Of a DNA stretch of 64,000 nucleotides, positions 11,067 to 22,016 are shown piece after piece; positions within the stretch are counted from its first letter, which is position 1; the number at the start of each line of letters is the position of its first letter. The notes beneath the pieces are model-generated. The model made no database searches. It saw only the letters and a program-made list of their open reading frames with translations, and had not been told where the DNA came from. Made by a program: the position numbers and the translations under genes. The DNA lies in assembly GCA_037178975.1 (NCBI GenBank), contig JASJZH010000001.1, forward strand, positions 3,844,001-3,908,000, written 5' to 3'. Source of the stretch: Oscheius tipulae (Eukaryota; Nematoda; Chromadorea; Rhabditida; Rhabditidae).

Positions 11067-14000
11067 CTATTGACTCGAAGCATAGGCAGCTTGTTGTTGA
11101 TTCGAAGTACACATTTCTGTCAGATAGGCTGCCAAAGCTAGAGGGTCTTCTGGGCTCTGCTCTACGTCCAACATGAAGGTGTCTTCGTTCATATATAGCC
11201 TCAACATGTCGTCGTCCATTTTCACCGTCACGTTGCCGCTTTTACATCGTTTGTAGACGCCGTGCAGCTGAAATTCGGGGGTTTAGATATCTTGCTGCTG
11301 GTGTGAGATTATTATCTTGCCGTTTTCAGTCAAAATTATCGGGTTCAGATATTGACAACAACTTTCAATGGCAAGTTTGAAAGGGATGAGAAAGAATGTT
11401 CAGTTTGAGGCAGTTTAACAATAAGTGGATGCAGCTTTTAGAGGTATACAACATGATTTCATCTAGTACTTTCGCTGTAGACACAAATTTTTGTTTCCCT
11501 CGCTCTTTTGGCTTCGAGAAAGAGTGTGAGGTTGAAAGCATGAGAACAAACATTTGACCGCTCGCGCACACTCTCTCTGAAGATCACGGAATTAGTGTGG
11601 CCGGAGGCTTGGAGAAGAACGCAAACAAATGGAATAACTCACTTTTTCGGGCTCTGCATTGCATTTTCCAGCTATTGCTTGAGTCAGACCGATCATGTTG
11701 GGAGGAACGACGTGAAGGGGCTCGTAGACGTGCTTGTCCCTCGTCCTCACATACAGCATCACTTAACTCTTTTTTAGTCTGATGGGACAAGAAAACGGAC
11801 CTCGTTCGGTAATTCTGGGCCTCTTGGAGACGGGTTCCATGTCCAGATCATAACCCCCGATTCCGCCGTCCAAAAAGCGCTCGTAGTCGTCGGGGGCTAT
11901 GAAAAGGGCAGCTGGCTTGTCGAGATCTCGCATATGATAGAACTCGGATCTCTCACACTGCTCATGGAACTCGCCGTCGGTCTTTTTCCTTCCGGACAGA
12001 GCTCCTAAATCTAAGAAATACGTTCAGATTTTCGCTAGAAGATGTGTGTGAGTACATACAAATTAGTAGTGGGCGGAGCAGGTTAAACACAGAATGTTAA
12101 TTTAATATTTTCTGCGAGCCGGTATCATGCTGAATACAACTGACGGTGATAGTCATGGTCCATAGACCAAAGTGCACCATTAATCACAACAGAAAAGAAA
12201 TAGAACATAGAACATAAAAAAGGGTGCTCGGGGTGTAGAGGTGGGTGTACAGAAGACAAAAACGCGGTCACTTGGACTCGGACTTCACCTTGGTGCTGCC
12301 GCTTCTGATCTCGTCTAGTCTCATGTAGCATTTTCCGGTTAGCTCCCTAAGAAAAAAAGCTTTCTTGGTTAGAAAAGGAGTTAGAGACATGAAGCCCGAC
12401 ACAACACGACATTTTCACAAAGAGACCTCTTTTCTGATTCTCATACTCAAAAAAGGGAAGAGTCAGGAAAGGGACCTCCTAGACCGACACGAACGCGAGA
12501 CACGGAGAATCGCGTTACCTGCCATCTTTCTCTTGTTGGCTCGCTTATCCTCATCTCGGAGTTTGCGCTCAGCGCCCTATAGAAAAATGGATGTATTCTG
12601 TTAGATCCTAAGAGGTGACTCATGGTCTTAACTGTTTACTTCTGCCACTCAGTCGCGCGCTGCCCACGCGCCTCGGACGGATTTAATGGCGGCCCGTCCT
12701 TGAAAATCGCTTATTCTATCAGACAGTCCCAGATCGAAAAAAAGACTCACCTTATCACAGAAGACCTTAATTTGGCAGTATCCTCGATGGAATGGAGGTT
12801 TCTGCTGTTGTGACTGTAGTGCCAAGGAGCCATCCGTCTCTCCGTCATAGGTGTCAATTTGGACATGGAGAGGCAGTCCTTTGACTCCTTTCTGGTTGGA
12901 AAAATCAGTGGAGAGACACTGGACGGCTATGCTGATCTGTAATTTATATCTTAAAAACAAAGTTTTCGGTAATCATGAGTCTAACAAGGGTATTGGTCGT
13001 ACTAGCTAAGTCAGTCAGGACAAGACTTTCAAGATTTCAAAAGAGCTCACCTTGACAGAGTTCTGCTGCTCGCTGGGATTCCAGTAGAACTGGACGGCGT
13101 TGTGAGCGATCTCCTCGATCTGACCTATCATTCCAGAGCTGTTCTTGCTGTCAACTTCCAGTATCCTCTGCTTGGCCGAGTGTTGTCGGCTGTGCCAGAA
13201 CTGCCACGTCTTCAACTCTTCCTCGTAAGTCTTGTCCTCACGGAACACTACCATCAGGACTGACTGGAAAGCATTTCTTCAAGACTAAAAGGAAGAGTAT
13301 ACTCACTCGGACAGTGGCACTTTTTAGCGGTTTGCAGAGATCGGGAATGTAATCTAGGGAGACGGTGTAGAATTGGCCCTTGTTCACATAGGTCATACGG
13401 TCGTCTTCTCGTCGGATTGAGGTAGAAATCGGAGCCTCCAAAACGTATTGGAAGCCAGTCGTATTATGTCTGAAGCAATCTTTTGCAAAAGTAGCATAGC
13501 AAGTTACAATTTGGGTATGACTACTGGGGAATCTCGATGACTCAGTGCTCGTTCTGTACTTCTTTCGATGATACTGTCTCCTCCGAAGAATTCCTCTTTC
13601 GTGGTGGCCATCATCGAGAGATCTGCTCCGATTCCACTATCCACCGGGCTCGGCATATCTACGTTTTTGTACCTCGAATCTCCGACAGAGTCCTGAGGAT
13701 TGTACTGTAGTGCCGACTGCCTGTACGTGTACTCGACCGGCACTCCATGTCGTCCCCAGTCCTGTTGCTGACCCATATTGGAAAGTACCGGGTAGTAGAT
13801 CTGACCACTCGTCTGAGCATTGAACAACGACTGGGTGGGATTGATTCCTAACGCATAGTCCGTGTTATAGACTCGCGTATAGGTTTGCATCGTCGGCTGG
13901 TAGTAGTCCAAAGGCTGCATTTTCGAGAGATCTTGAAGTTGGTTGGTCAAGGGCGCAAGCTCCATTGGCTCGGGTTTTGGACTGAAGTCCAGTTGGCGAC

Positions 14001-14143
14001 TCCCGGGTGGAGCTGTCTTGATGACGGAAGATTGTTCCAAAGGAAACTGAGGCATTGTGGTTGTCGACGTCGTTGTAGTGGGATCTCGTCCCGGCTGCAT
14101 CCAGCGGGGCAAACTCTTCTTTAAACGGTACAAGGCTCGCGGC
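11067..14143 (-). CDS. grh: Grainyhead (CP2 family) transcription factor, 5' end incomplete
   Basis: DNA-binding regulator of epidermis and cuticle genes in animals; acts in the nucleus as a dimer. On the - strand, eight exons join in frame: 14143-13508, 13469-13307, 13263-13051, 12936-12751, 12576-12519, 12004-11801, 11761-11643, 11267-11067. The first is a Ser/Thr/Gln-rich activation region. The CP2 DNA-binding core follows: [24 protein letters not shown], the AWQFWHxRQHS-like [11 protein letters not shown] and KQRILEVD, then [20 protein letters not shown] and [19 protein letters not shown]. The C-terminal ubiquitin-like dimerisation domain is split over the last two exons ([19 protein letters not shown], then [10 protein letters not shown] and MDDDM). 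The known C-terminal strand is replaced by a Gln/Ala-rich tail. The first listed exon starts at an acceptor needing two bases from an upstream exon, which I could not find. Confidence 0.9.
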
Positions 14144-17004
14144 CTGAAATCACTCTTTTAGTCTCCCTTCTTCTATTGAAAAGTTTGGAAGATCTTGACT
14201 CGGATGCGTATCTCTGTCTCCCACCACTCCCCTCGAAAATCCCTTCAGAGCGCGCAACAATGAAAAGGTCGGTCGCGCGGTTGGAAGAGTCGGCCGGGTC
14301 GGCTACGGCCTGAATATCCTGGGCGCTAATGGATGAGCGCTGTGTCGCGAAAACAGGTCAACTACCCCAGGGTCATTCGGTCGCGACAGCCGACTGTCCC
14401 TTCTCTCCTATAGACCGGAAACAGGTTACAAACAGCTGGTCACTTTCTAGCGGGTGGTCGAGAGTCGAGAGACCGGTTACGGGGTCAGAGAGAGAGAGTC
14501 AACAGGTTCAGCATCTTTTTCGAGGACTGTTTACAAGGTCCTCGAGAGAAATAAGTTTTTGCGGGAATCCGATCCGAAGCCATAACCGTGACTATAATCC
14601 AACATTTCTCCCGTAAATGTAAAGCGGAGATCTCTTGGATTTCGAGTCAAAGTTGCATGGGAACGAGGAAAGAGTTCTATCAGTCAATTGTTGACAACAA
14701 GTCTGTTTGTCTGCGATTCACAGAGTGAAAGTTTGAGAGAGACGAGACGGAAAAAGACCAAGGAAATTTGTCTCTCCCCGATTCCAAATTCCGAAAAGCC
14801 CTTCCGGTTTCACAAAGGCTCCCGAACAAACAAACGCAAACCCCAGAGGCAACATCTGATTGGATTACCTGGAAAAGGGATACGGTATCTAAAAACACCG
14901 TAACTCTCTTTCTCGGTCTCTATGATGCTGAAAATCGGAGTCGATCGATGGGGTGGTGTGCGCCTACCTGCACAACCGACAGGGGCGACCGAAATAGAGA
15001 GAGAGAAAGGGTGAGTATACAAAAGTTTATTGGTGGTTTTTGGGTAGAGTTAATAGGTCCCTTCCGGGTTACGGTAGTTGAATGAACAGCTTCCCCGCCG
15101 TGACCCTAATTATTCACAATTAGTCTTTCGTTGGTTTACAGAAGATATATAGGAACTGGTACTTTTGTAAAGTTTTGTACAAACTATAATTGTTTGCAGA
15201 TACACGATGAGAAGTTCGAACAGCTTTTGAAAAAGGAAAATGGAATCTTCCAGCAACTAAAAGCCACAGTCTCAGAGACCATTTCGCGACCGAGCACTTA
15301 GAATAGGGAAAAAGGGAATGTTCTCGAAAAAAGGACCCTTGACCAGAAAAATAGCCGCTCTTATATGTAGAAGCAGTGTAAAGGATCTGCTGTCTGACAA
15401 ACAGAAGTGACGAAACAACTCTCAAGGCTACTGGAGGCAGATGACTCGCTTCTTCAAGTTAGACTATTCGATAAAATTAACAAAAGGAAGACTAGCTTTC
15501 TTCTTCAAAGCTAGCTTAAAGTTGGAAGAAGAGAAGATAAAGGCAATAAATTGTTTAGAGAGTAGAAGTAGGAAGTAAGAAGAACGCAATAATATGAAAG
15601 GTTCGACAAGGACCTGGAAGACAAGGATATCCAACCAAACAATTGTAAAGAAGATATGGCCTGTGGCTCAACCTTGAGACTGAAAAGAACAGATTGAATG
15701 AGAAGATCGAAAAAAAAGGTTTTCTGAAAAAAAAATAAGGAAAGGTTTGTGGAAAAGTAACCTACTCTCTGTCTCTTACTTTTGACCCATGCCACAACCG
15801 GCTGGTCCGTGGCACACAGCCAGGGTTGTCGTCAAGATCCGGTTGTCGTCAAAGATAAACTTCGGTGGTCAGGTCAAAGTTTTCTACTCAAACAGTTGAC
15901 CCAAACTTCTGTTTGTTAGGTTTAGAAGAGAAGGAAAAAAGATAAAAGTTGGGTAGCTACCGTAATCCGTGGACCAATTTCTGATGACTACTACACGTGA
16001 CAAACAACCCTGCTACCGTAACCCAGTTGGTGGTGGACCCTTTCGACTCATTGATAAGCTCAGAGACTGCCTCAATTCCTCCTATACTAGTATACGAGGT
16101 CAGGTCCTCCCGAGAGGACCCCAACCAGAAACAGGCTTACCTACTATCCGGTCCTGCGAAAGCAGATAGCAGCGGCGCGCGAGAGAGGGGGGACTAAACC
16201 CGAAAAACCAGACTGGAGAGGAGGAGGGGCTTCGGTCGGGGAAAAGAGAGAGCGCGCGGTCGTCTCTCTCTCGCCGTCGCGCGACGAGGGGGTGGGGCTC
16301 ACGACGCTGGAATGATCCAACATGAGAGAGAAAGTTTCCACGAGGGACCAACAGAATTTGATGGGGGTCAGCCTAAGATTCAGAAAAGAGTCCGCAAGGA
16401 GTATCAGTATCGTCCAAGAAACAAGCTCGGTTAGAAAAGTCTCTCATTTAGATGGCAAGGATTGCCAAACTGAAATGAAAAACTTACAAAAACAGCTTTT
16501 ACAAAAAACAACTGAAGGTCAAGCTTACAGATGCCTCTAACTAACCCTTTCCTTGTAGGCTTGCCTACTAAAGAGTTGGACCTTTGATGTTTCTGATCTA
16601 CATTGAAGTAAAACCGTTATCAACTACCAAAACTTGATCACAAGATTAGCTATCCGTAGTGTGAGCTAATGTATTGAACCAGAAAGTAAGTGTTTTATTC
16701 AAATTTCTGAATGATTCTATAGCCGTTCTCATGTACTTCATGTGTTGGTAATATGGGGACGAAGGGAGTCGATAGTGTTAATAATGTAAGATTGGAAACA
16801 CAATGCATCAGGTTAGAATAACAAATAGAAACGTGAAAACATTACGAGGGGTTTCGATAATACAAAAATTCATCAAATGTCAAAGAATGTAATCGCATGT
16901 CAGAAAAAGTATGGAGAGAATAAAATGTCAGGACAAGAGAAACTTGACCCGTGGTTCATAAAATAGATCGATGGTAAGTGTTTTGTTCCAAAATCAGTGT
17001 AGAT
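14144..17004. other. Region upstream of grainyhead; GC-rich purine/pyrimidine block
   Basis: No coding exon could be joined in phase to grainyhead. A GC-rich block at about 16100-16330, with GAGAGA/CTCTCT runs, stands out and may be the grainyhead promoter or 5' UTR. An open - strand frame starting at 16341 runs through it but ends without an in-phase donor. CTACCGTA-type motifs occur at 15070, 15956 and 16012. The rest looks like ordinary intergenic DNA. Confidence 0.4.
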
Positions 17005-18938
17005 TCAGAGGCATTCGATCTCCAACTGATCGCACTCAGCCCTCCTCGCATTGAGAGAATCCCGGTAGTTGTTGGAATTGATGAAACGGGGATAGCTGTC
17101 CCTCATCATTAATGTCCAAATCTGGTACTGGGCCTCGTCGAAGGTGTTGCTCGTCGGATTGGCCATATTGGCATTCACCTTCTCTCGAACACGTGAATCC
17201 AAAGATACCTAAACTTTTTTTTGCTTTGAACCTCATGAATTAACTACCTCTTTAGGGCTGAGGATACTGATGAAATCCTCGTAGATGATCCGAGCCTTTT
17301 CCTCTATCTTCTCGGTATTTGTCTCCTTCTTGAGCTCCTCACAGGCCTGCCAGAAAAGAATGTTCTCATCGCTGTATTCGCCTTTCAGGAAGTCCGTCAA
17401 TTGACGTCGCCCCTCTGGAAAATGTTCAATTTATGAAGAAGGGAGAGGATGAGAAAAATAGTCAGGCTAAGTGGGAACTGGGAAATGCAAAACAGTGTTA
17501 TTGAACGAGGTATCGATTCTCTGCACCAACTACCGGCCTTCGATCAAAGTTCCGCGTTATTATACAATATATTTGAGTTGTTTAAAATGCATAAACATGT
17601 GATTGAAAATCTCAAAGAACTTTCTAATGTAAAATTGAGGATTCAAACCCTATCAAGGAGAATTTCTATCAGAAACGGATTCCTGTTAGTATATGGCACT
17701 TTCAGGGATTCTGGCTAGAAAGAAACGGATAGTAGGAAGGCATGTGAGCTAAAGTCTGCTAGCTAGCGAGGTTGACTTGGGCACAGTCGCGCCGAGTGTG
17801 GGAGAGACCGGTGCCAGGAGGCCCCGACCGGTCGTTCGCAACCTGCCCCACAGGTCCTCTCTGTCTGGGCAAGTATTCTCGTAACTGACCCGAACTGGCC
17901 ATCAGCTTCTCGAAGCCCATCGACCAGCACTTTAGTTCTTCCAGAGAAATTCTGAAGAAACTTCTTTGCTCCGCTTTGAACCAAAACCTACTGTGCATCG
18001 GACCCGCACCGACGATTGCGTCCTTCTTCGCTCCTGAAAGTGTTTTGATTATGGGTAGACTCAGACATCCACCATTGATCAGTGCTACAAAGCCACATCA
18101 CAGACACGTGACATCAGACGACTCACAACACAAAAAGCTTTCTAAGAAAGGACAGATGACCAAAACAGACCCCGTATTCTCTTGATCCTGGTAGTCTGGA
18201 AGGTAGCTGCTGTTGAAGCACATAATGCGCAGCAATCTGCAAAACATTCATGGTCCTTTTCCCTGTGAAACAGTTGCTCTAGTGCAAGCTTATCAAGCAA
18301 CAGGTGCTTTTTTCTAACTAATATTGTCCGATTGACGTCTTTAATTCAATCGCCGAGGTCCAAACCTCTGTTGAAAAATATTCTCTGACGCAAAAGTTCA
18401 GCACGCCAAGTTCTAGCTACCGTATCCTAGTGGGAAATTTTGCAGAACTGCAGTCTGATCCATAACAGATTGTTAGATAAAGGGGTTAGTACTATTAGTC
18501 TCATTCAGACCGATTCTTCGAACATTGTGATAATCAGAAGAATGTTTGAATGGCAGGGCCTACTTCGAAACTATGAAAACACTAGAAAATATATAAGAAT
18601 TCTGCTTGAAATCAATGTGGTACTTCTTTATTGTATGAGGCAAATTGAATGAATCACTTATTGTCAGGGAAGATGGTGCTGTTCTGTCTTAAAAGCGGGG
18701 GTGGCCGGTAGTTTAGAGTTTGTTATACAACGAGATCTATTTGGATCCGCTCTATCCGTGAAAGAGGACTGATGCTTTGATGTATGAAAGATCGTTTGCC
18801 CAATAAAAAGTCTCGTCTCTTGAACCCCTAGACTACTCACTTGAGCTGAAGCTTCTGGAATAGCTGAGACAGTTTGCTCTTCTGCTGGCTGACCGGAGTC
18901 AACAAGTTGTGAATAGTAACGGGCGAGACCCGAACCAT
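17005..18938 (-). CDS. Regulator of G-protein signalling, RZ-like (RGS17/19/20 group)
   Basis: GTPase-activating protein for G-alpha subunits, shortening receptor signals at the plasma membrane. Six exons (18938-18841, 18236-18171, 18033-17992, 17951-17890, 17414-17248, 17208-17005) give 212 residues. The RGS box spans about residues 80-200: WSMGFEKLMAS, EYSDENILFWQACEELK, ARIIYEDFISILSPKEVSLD, FDEAQYQIWTLMMRDSYPRF. The ILSPKEVSLDSRVRE stretch is characteristic of the RZ group. The palmitoylated cysteine string of vertebrate RZ proteins is missing; only isolated cysteines remain. The first exon is chosen because its frame stays open and its donor phase matches; it encodes an amphipathic LSQLFQKLQLK helix that could bind membrane. 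An alternative start is ATG at 18223. The last intron is only 39 bases. Confidence 0.88.
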
Positions 18939-20640
18939 AGAGACTGTCTTCCAAGAGCCGGGAGAGAGGGCGAGAGAGAGCGAGTATGTGATCAATTGAC
19001 GGCGTTGCCAAGGGGCCGTCACTGAGTCCTTCGAGAAAGAGGGAGGGAGCAGAGAAGTACAGGCAGGGAAGAATAGAATATGGGACAAAAGAGTACGACT
19101 TTGTCGATTAGACGACTTAATGGGGAGAACATGTGGATCGAGGAAGCCAAGACCAATTGCTCTCGATGTGATCTTTTGGTAACTCGGCTCACTTCTTCGA
19201 GAAACCCATAGAGACAATGGTTAATGACACGTTTATGTAGTCCCCCTTTATCCGAACCTTCTATTTCAAAACCTATACTTGTAGACTGAACATAGTAATC
19301 AACAATATCTCTCTCCCTCTGTCCCTCTTCGAGGAAGTTTTAATCAGACGTCTCTCGAACAGGAAGTAATTGAAATTATGAGTACTGATTAAAGAAGAAT
19401 CTGTTATAAAACAAGAGGAATCAAAGATCCGTTGTCCATTGTTTTCTGTTCATGTATTGTTGTCTCTTTGATACAAAGTGAAAATGCTGGAAAGCTTAGG
19501 TGCGCTAAAAAAAATCGTGCTCAAACTCACGGGAAAGTCCTCTGCTTCTTCGGCCATTTCGGCCATTGTGTTAGCAGACACATGAGATTGGATACTGTAG
19601 AGTTGAGAGTAGTTATTGGAGAATATCGCTGTTCCGGGGGACAGATGACCGGAGCTTCGGAGGAACAGTCGCCTTCAACGTCCACGACACAGGCTCTTTG
19701 AAACGGAATTTTGACAAGTCGACGGCTGAAAACTTGAACTGAACTTGGACTATTCTTTTGTTTCATCTTCGAAAGTGTACTCGTTGGCCTCAAAGGAATA
19801 TTACTGCCTGCCAACAATCAAAAATATTTTCCAACACCTTTACCGACGGCTCAAAGTACGACTTTCCTGTTTTAAGAGTTTCTGGTAAGTCCCATTATAT
19901 AATGACTAGTCGAATTAATAGATGATTCTGCCTACTTCTTATTCAGGTATTGCAATCGTGAAAACGTTTTTGGAAGACGGTCATGGGATCGGAAAACTTT
20001 CGGCTGATAAAAAGTAGACCTCAGCACTTTACTAGACTTTGAAATTTCAGTGCACAAACCAGTGTATGACAAAGGGTTGTAAAAATGTGTAAAGAGCTGG
20101 GCACAAAGGTCAAACCCTGGTCATTAGCTTTTTGAGGAATTGTAATAGTCATCTCAGTTTTCCTTTGTCATTAGAAAGTACTGAAATCGGTCAAAGTGAG
20201 AAGATCTGGTATTCCAGGCTTTCATTTCCTGTTTGGAAGACTCCCAAAACTACGCACGTCAAGCAGTCATGTACCAGCCTTCTTGGAATCTTACAACTTT
20301 CTTCAAAGAACCAGTCAAAGATGCCAACTTACCGATGGCGGGGGTGACAAAAAGTGATGAGTGTGGCTATTAGTCCGGATTACCCTCTGCTACTCTCGCC
20401 TATCATCGCTTACTGGCCTGATTAGCACGGTTCATCGTTACCATGGTTGCTATTTCTCATCTCCGTCGAGGCTTCTGTTACAAAGGACAGAAGTCCTAAA
20501 TGTTTCCGGCGGGGGAGATTCGCATTTTCGATAGAAAATCCTAGTTTGTGTTCAGATTGGAGAATGGCTGTGATCAGAAAACCATCTCCAGAGCGAACAT
20601 TTTCCCTTTTATAAAATTAGATGCTAATTACGAAAGTTGT
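18939..20640. other. Gene-poor stretch
   Basis: No family recognised. A - strand open frame at 19527-19817 has several cysteines but no clear start or splice context. Probably contains the RGS promoter close to 19000. Confidence 0.4.
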
Positions 20641-22016
20641 TAACAAATCGCTAATACACGGAACAACTTTGGGGAAGCAAACTTTTCAAAGTTTGTCAAT
20701 TTATGATTGTTGCAACTCCAACTCAATTGGATCGTCTGTTCGTCGCCGTGTGCTGTCGCTCTCTGCCGCCCTGGTCTTCGCTATCGTCTTCTACCGTCTA
20801 GTTCAAGTCTTTCTACTTTCTCCTCCAAACGTTTTCGTTCCAAACTACTTCAACTTTTTCGCTCTAACTCTCATTTACCAATCTCCATTCACCTTGACTA
20901 GGATCCGAGGTAGTCCCAATTAAGCCAGATCTGAAAGCCTCAGTCTTTAGCTTGAGGGCAAAGTTGGGTTTTGAAAATCGAGTGTTAGAGACTGGGGCGC
21001 TGTTGAGGTGTGTAGTGAGCGGTGACTGAACATACTTCTGATCGTAATTAACTAAAAACCTGGTAGATTCTTTCCTTCTTGTCATTTCTAGGTACTACCC
21101 AAAGAGGTGACCTATGGAGCTTTCTGACTGGTGCAGAAGAACCTGGAAGAGGACATCTCGACGGAACGCTAGAAGTATCAACAGTCGATTTACATGAAAG
21201 GATTCTGACGGAGGAAGCTGACATATGTAAATGCTACTGTAAGAGAACTACTGAAGCGCTGTACATGATGAAGAAGAACAAATACTTGGAAGATGCTGCT
21301 ACTGGAAAAGGACTAGGAGTACCTGCTCACCTGCCCAATCAGATAGCCGAAGACGTTGCTGTCCAGGATGGACGTCTTCCAAGGTCAGTGTTCCGAGTTT
21401 TGAAGATGAAATGCATGTTTTAGATGACAGGACCGCCTTAGACACTCTCAATGACCATGGAAGGACCACGAGGAAATGCTGAAGGCTGTCTCCATCACGA
21501 AATGTCACGTCGTCAGGAAAGCCTGTCAGAAAAGCCAAAGTCGATCAGCCTGAGTCATGTAGCAGAAATAAGGCAGTAATGGTCCATTGGAAGCTGATGG
21601 TTCCTGAAAGAGAAGGTCGCTGCTGGTGCATTTTTCAAACATTTGTTCTCTTTCATCATGTACATCACTCCAGTAGTTCTCTTCCAGTACCATCTACGTT
21701 AATTTCGATCAAGAATATGTTCAGCCACCGCTCGCCACACACCTCAACAGCGCCCCAGCCTCTAACACTCGATCTTCAATACCCAACTTTGCCCTCAAGC
21801 TAAAAACGGAGGCTTTCCGATCTGGCTTACTTGTAACCTCAGAGAGACTTGACCTAGACGGTAGAAGACGACAGCGAAGACCAGGGAGGCAGAGAGCGAC
21901 AGCACACGGCAGCATAAGCGACGAACAGACGATTCAATTGAGTTGGAGTTGCAACAATCGTCAAACTTTGAAAAGTTTGCTTTCCCGAAGTTGTTCCATG
22001 AATTAGCGATTTGTTA
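20641..22016. mobile_element. Foldback element with long terminal inverted repeats
   Basis: The ends start TAACAAATCGCTAAT at 20641 and mirror at 22016. The outer arms 20641-21052 and 21699-22016 are inverted copies with scattered mismatches; the left arm carries about 95 extra bases. A second matching pair lies inside (about 21230-21310 with 21620-21700), so the right arm is one continuous arm and the left one is interrupted by about 180 bases. The short loop has a 114-codon open frame (21079-21423) with no recognised family. No transposase is visible, so it is probably non-autonomous. A transcript would form a very long hairpin. Confidence 0.8.

Noticed and set aside
11470-11474. A 5-base microexon in the last grainyhead intron
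   Set aside because: It arose from my own misreading of the preceding exon. With the correct bases, exon 11643-11761 ends in phase 0 and joins directly to the last exon with the right domain length.
14320-15100. Open frames upstream of grainyhead as coding exons
   Set aside because: Short, overlapping on both strands and without similarity.
16144-16341. GC-rich - strand frame as first coding exon of grainyhead
   Set aside because: The frame stops before the good donor, and none of the three frames reaches the next exon in the required phase with a start codon. Kept only as possible promoter/5' UTR.
18664-19011. 115-codon - strand frame over RGS exon 1
   Set aside because: It overlaps the exon in another frame and does not continue into the next RGS exon in phase.
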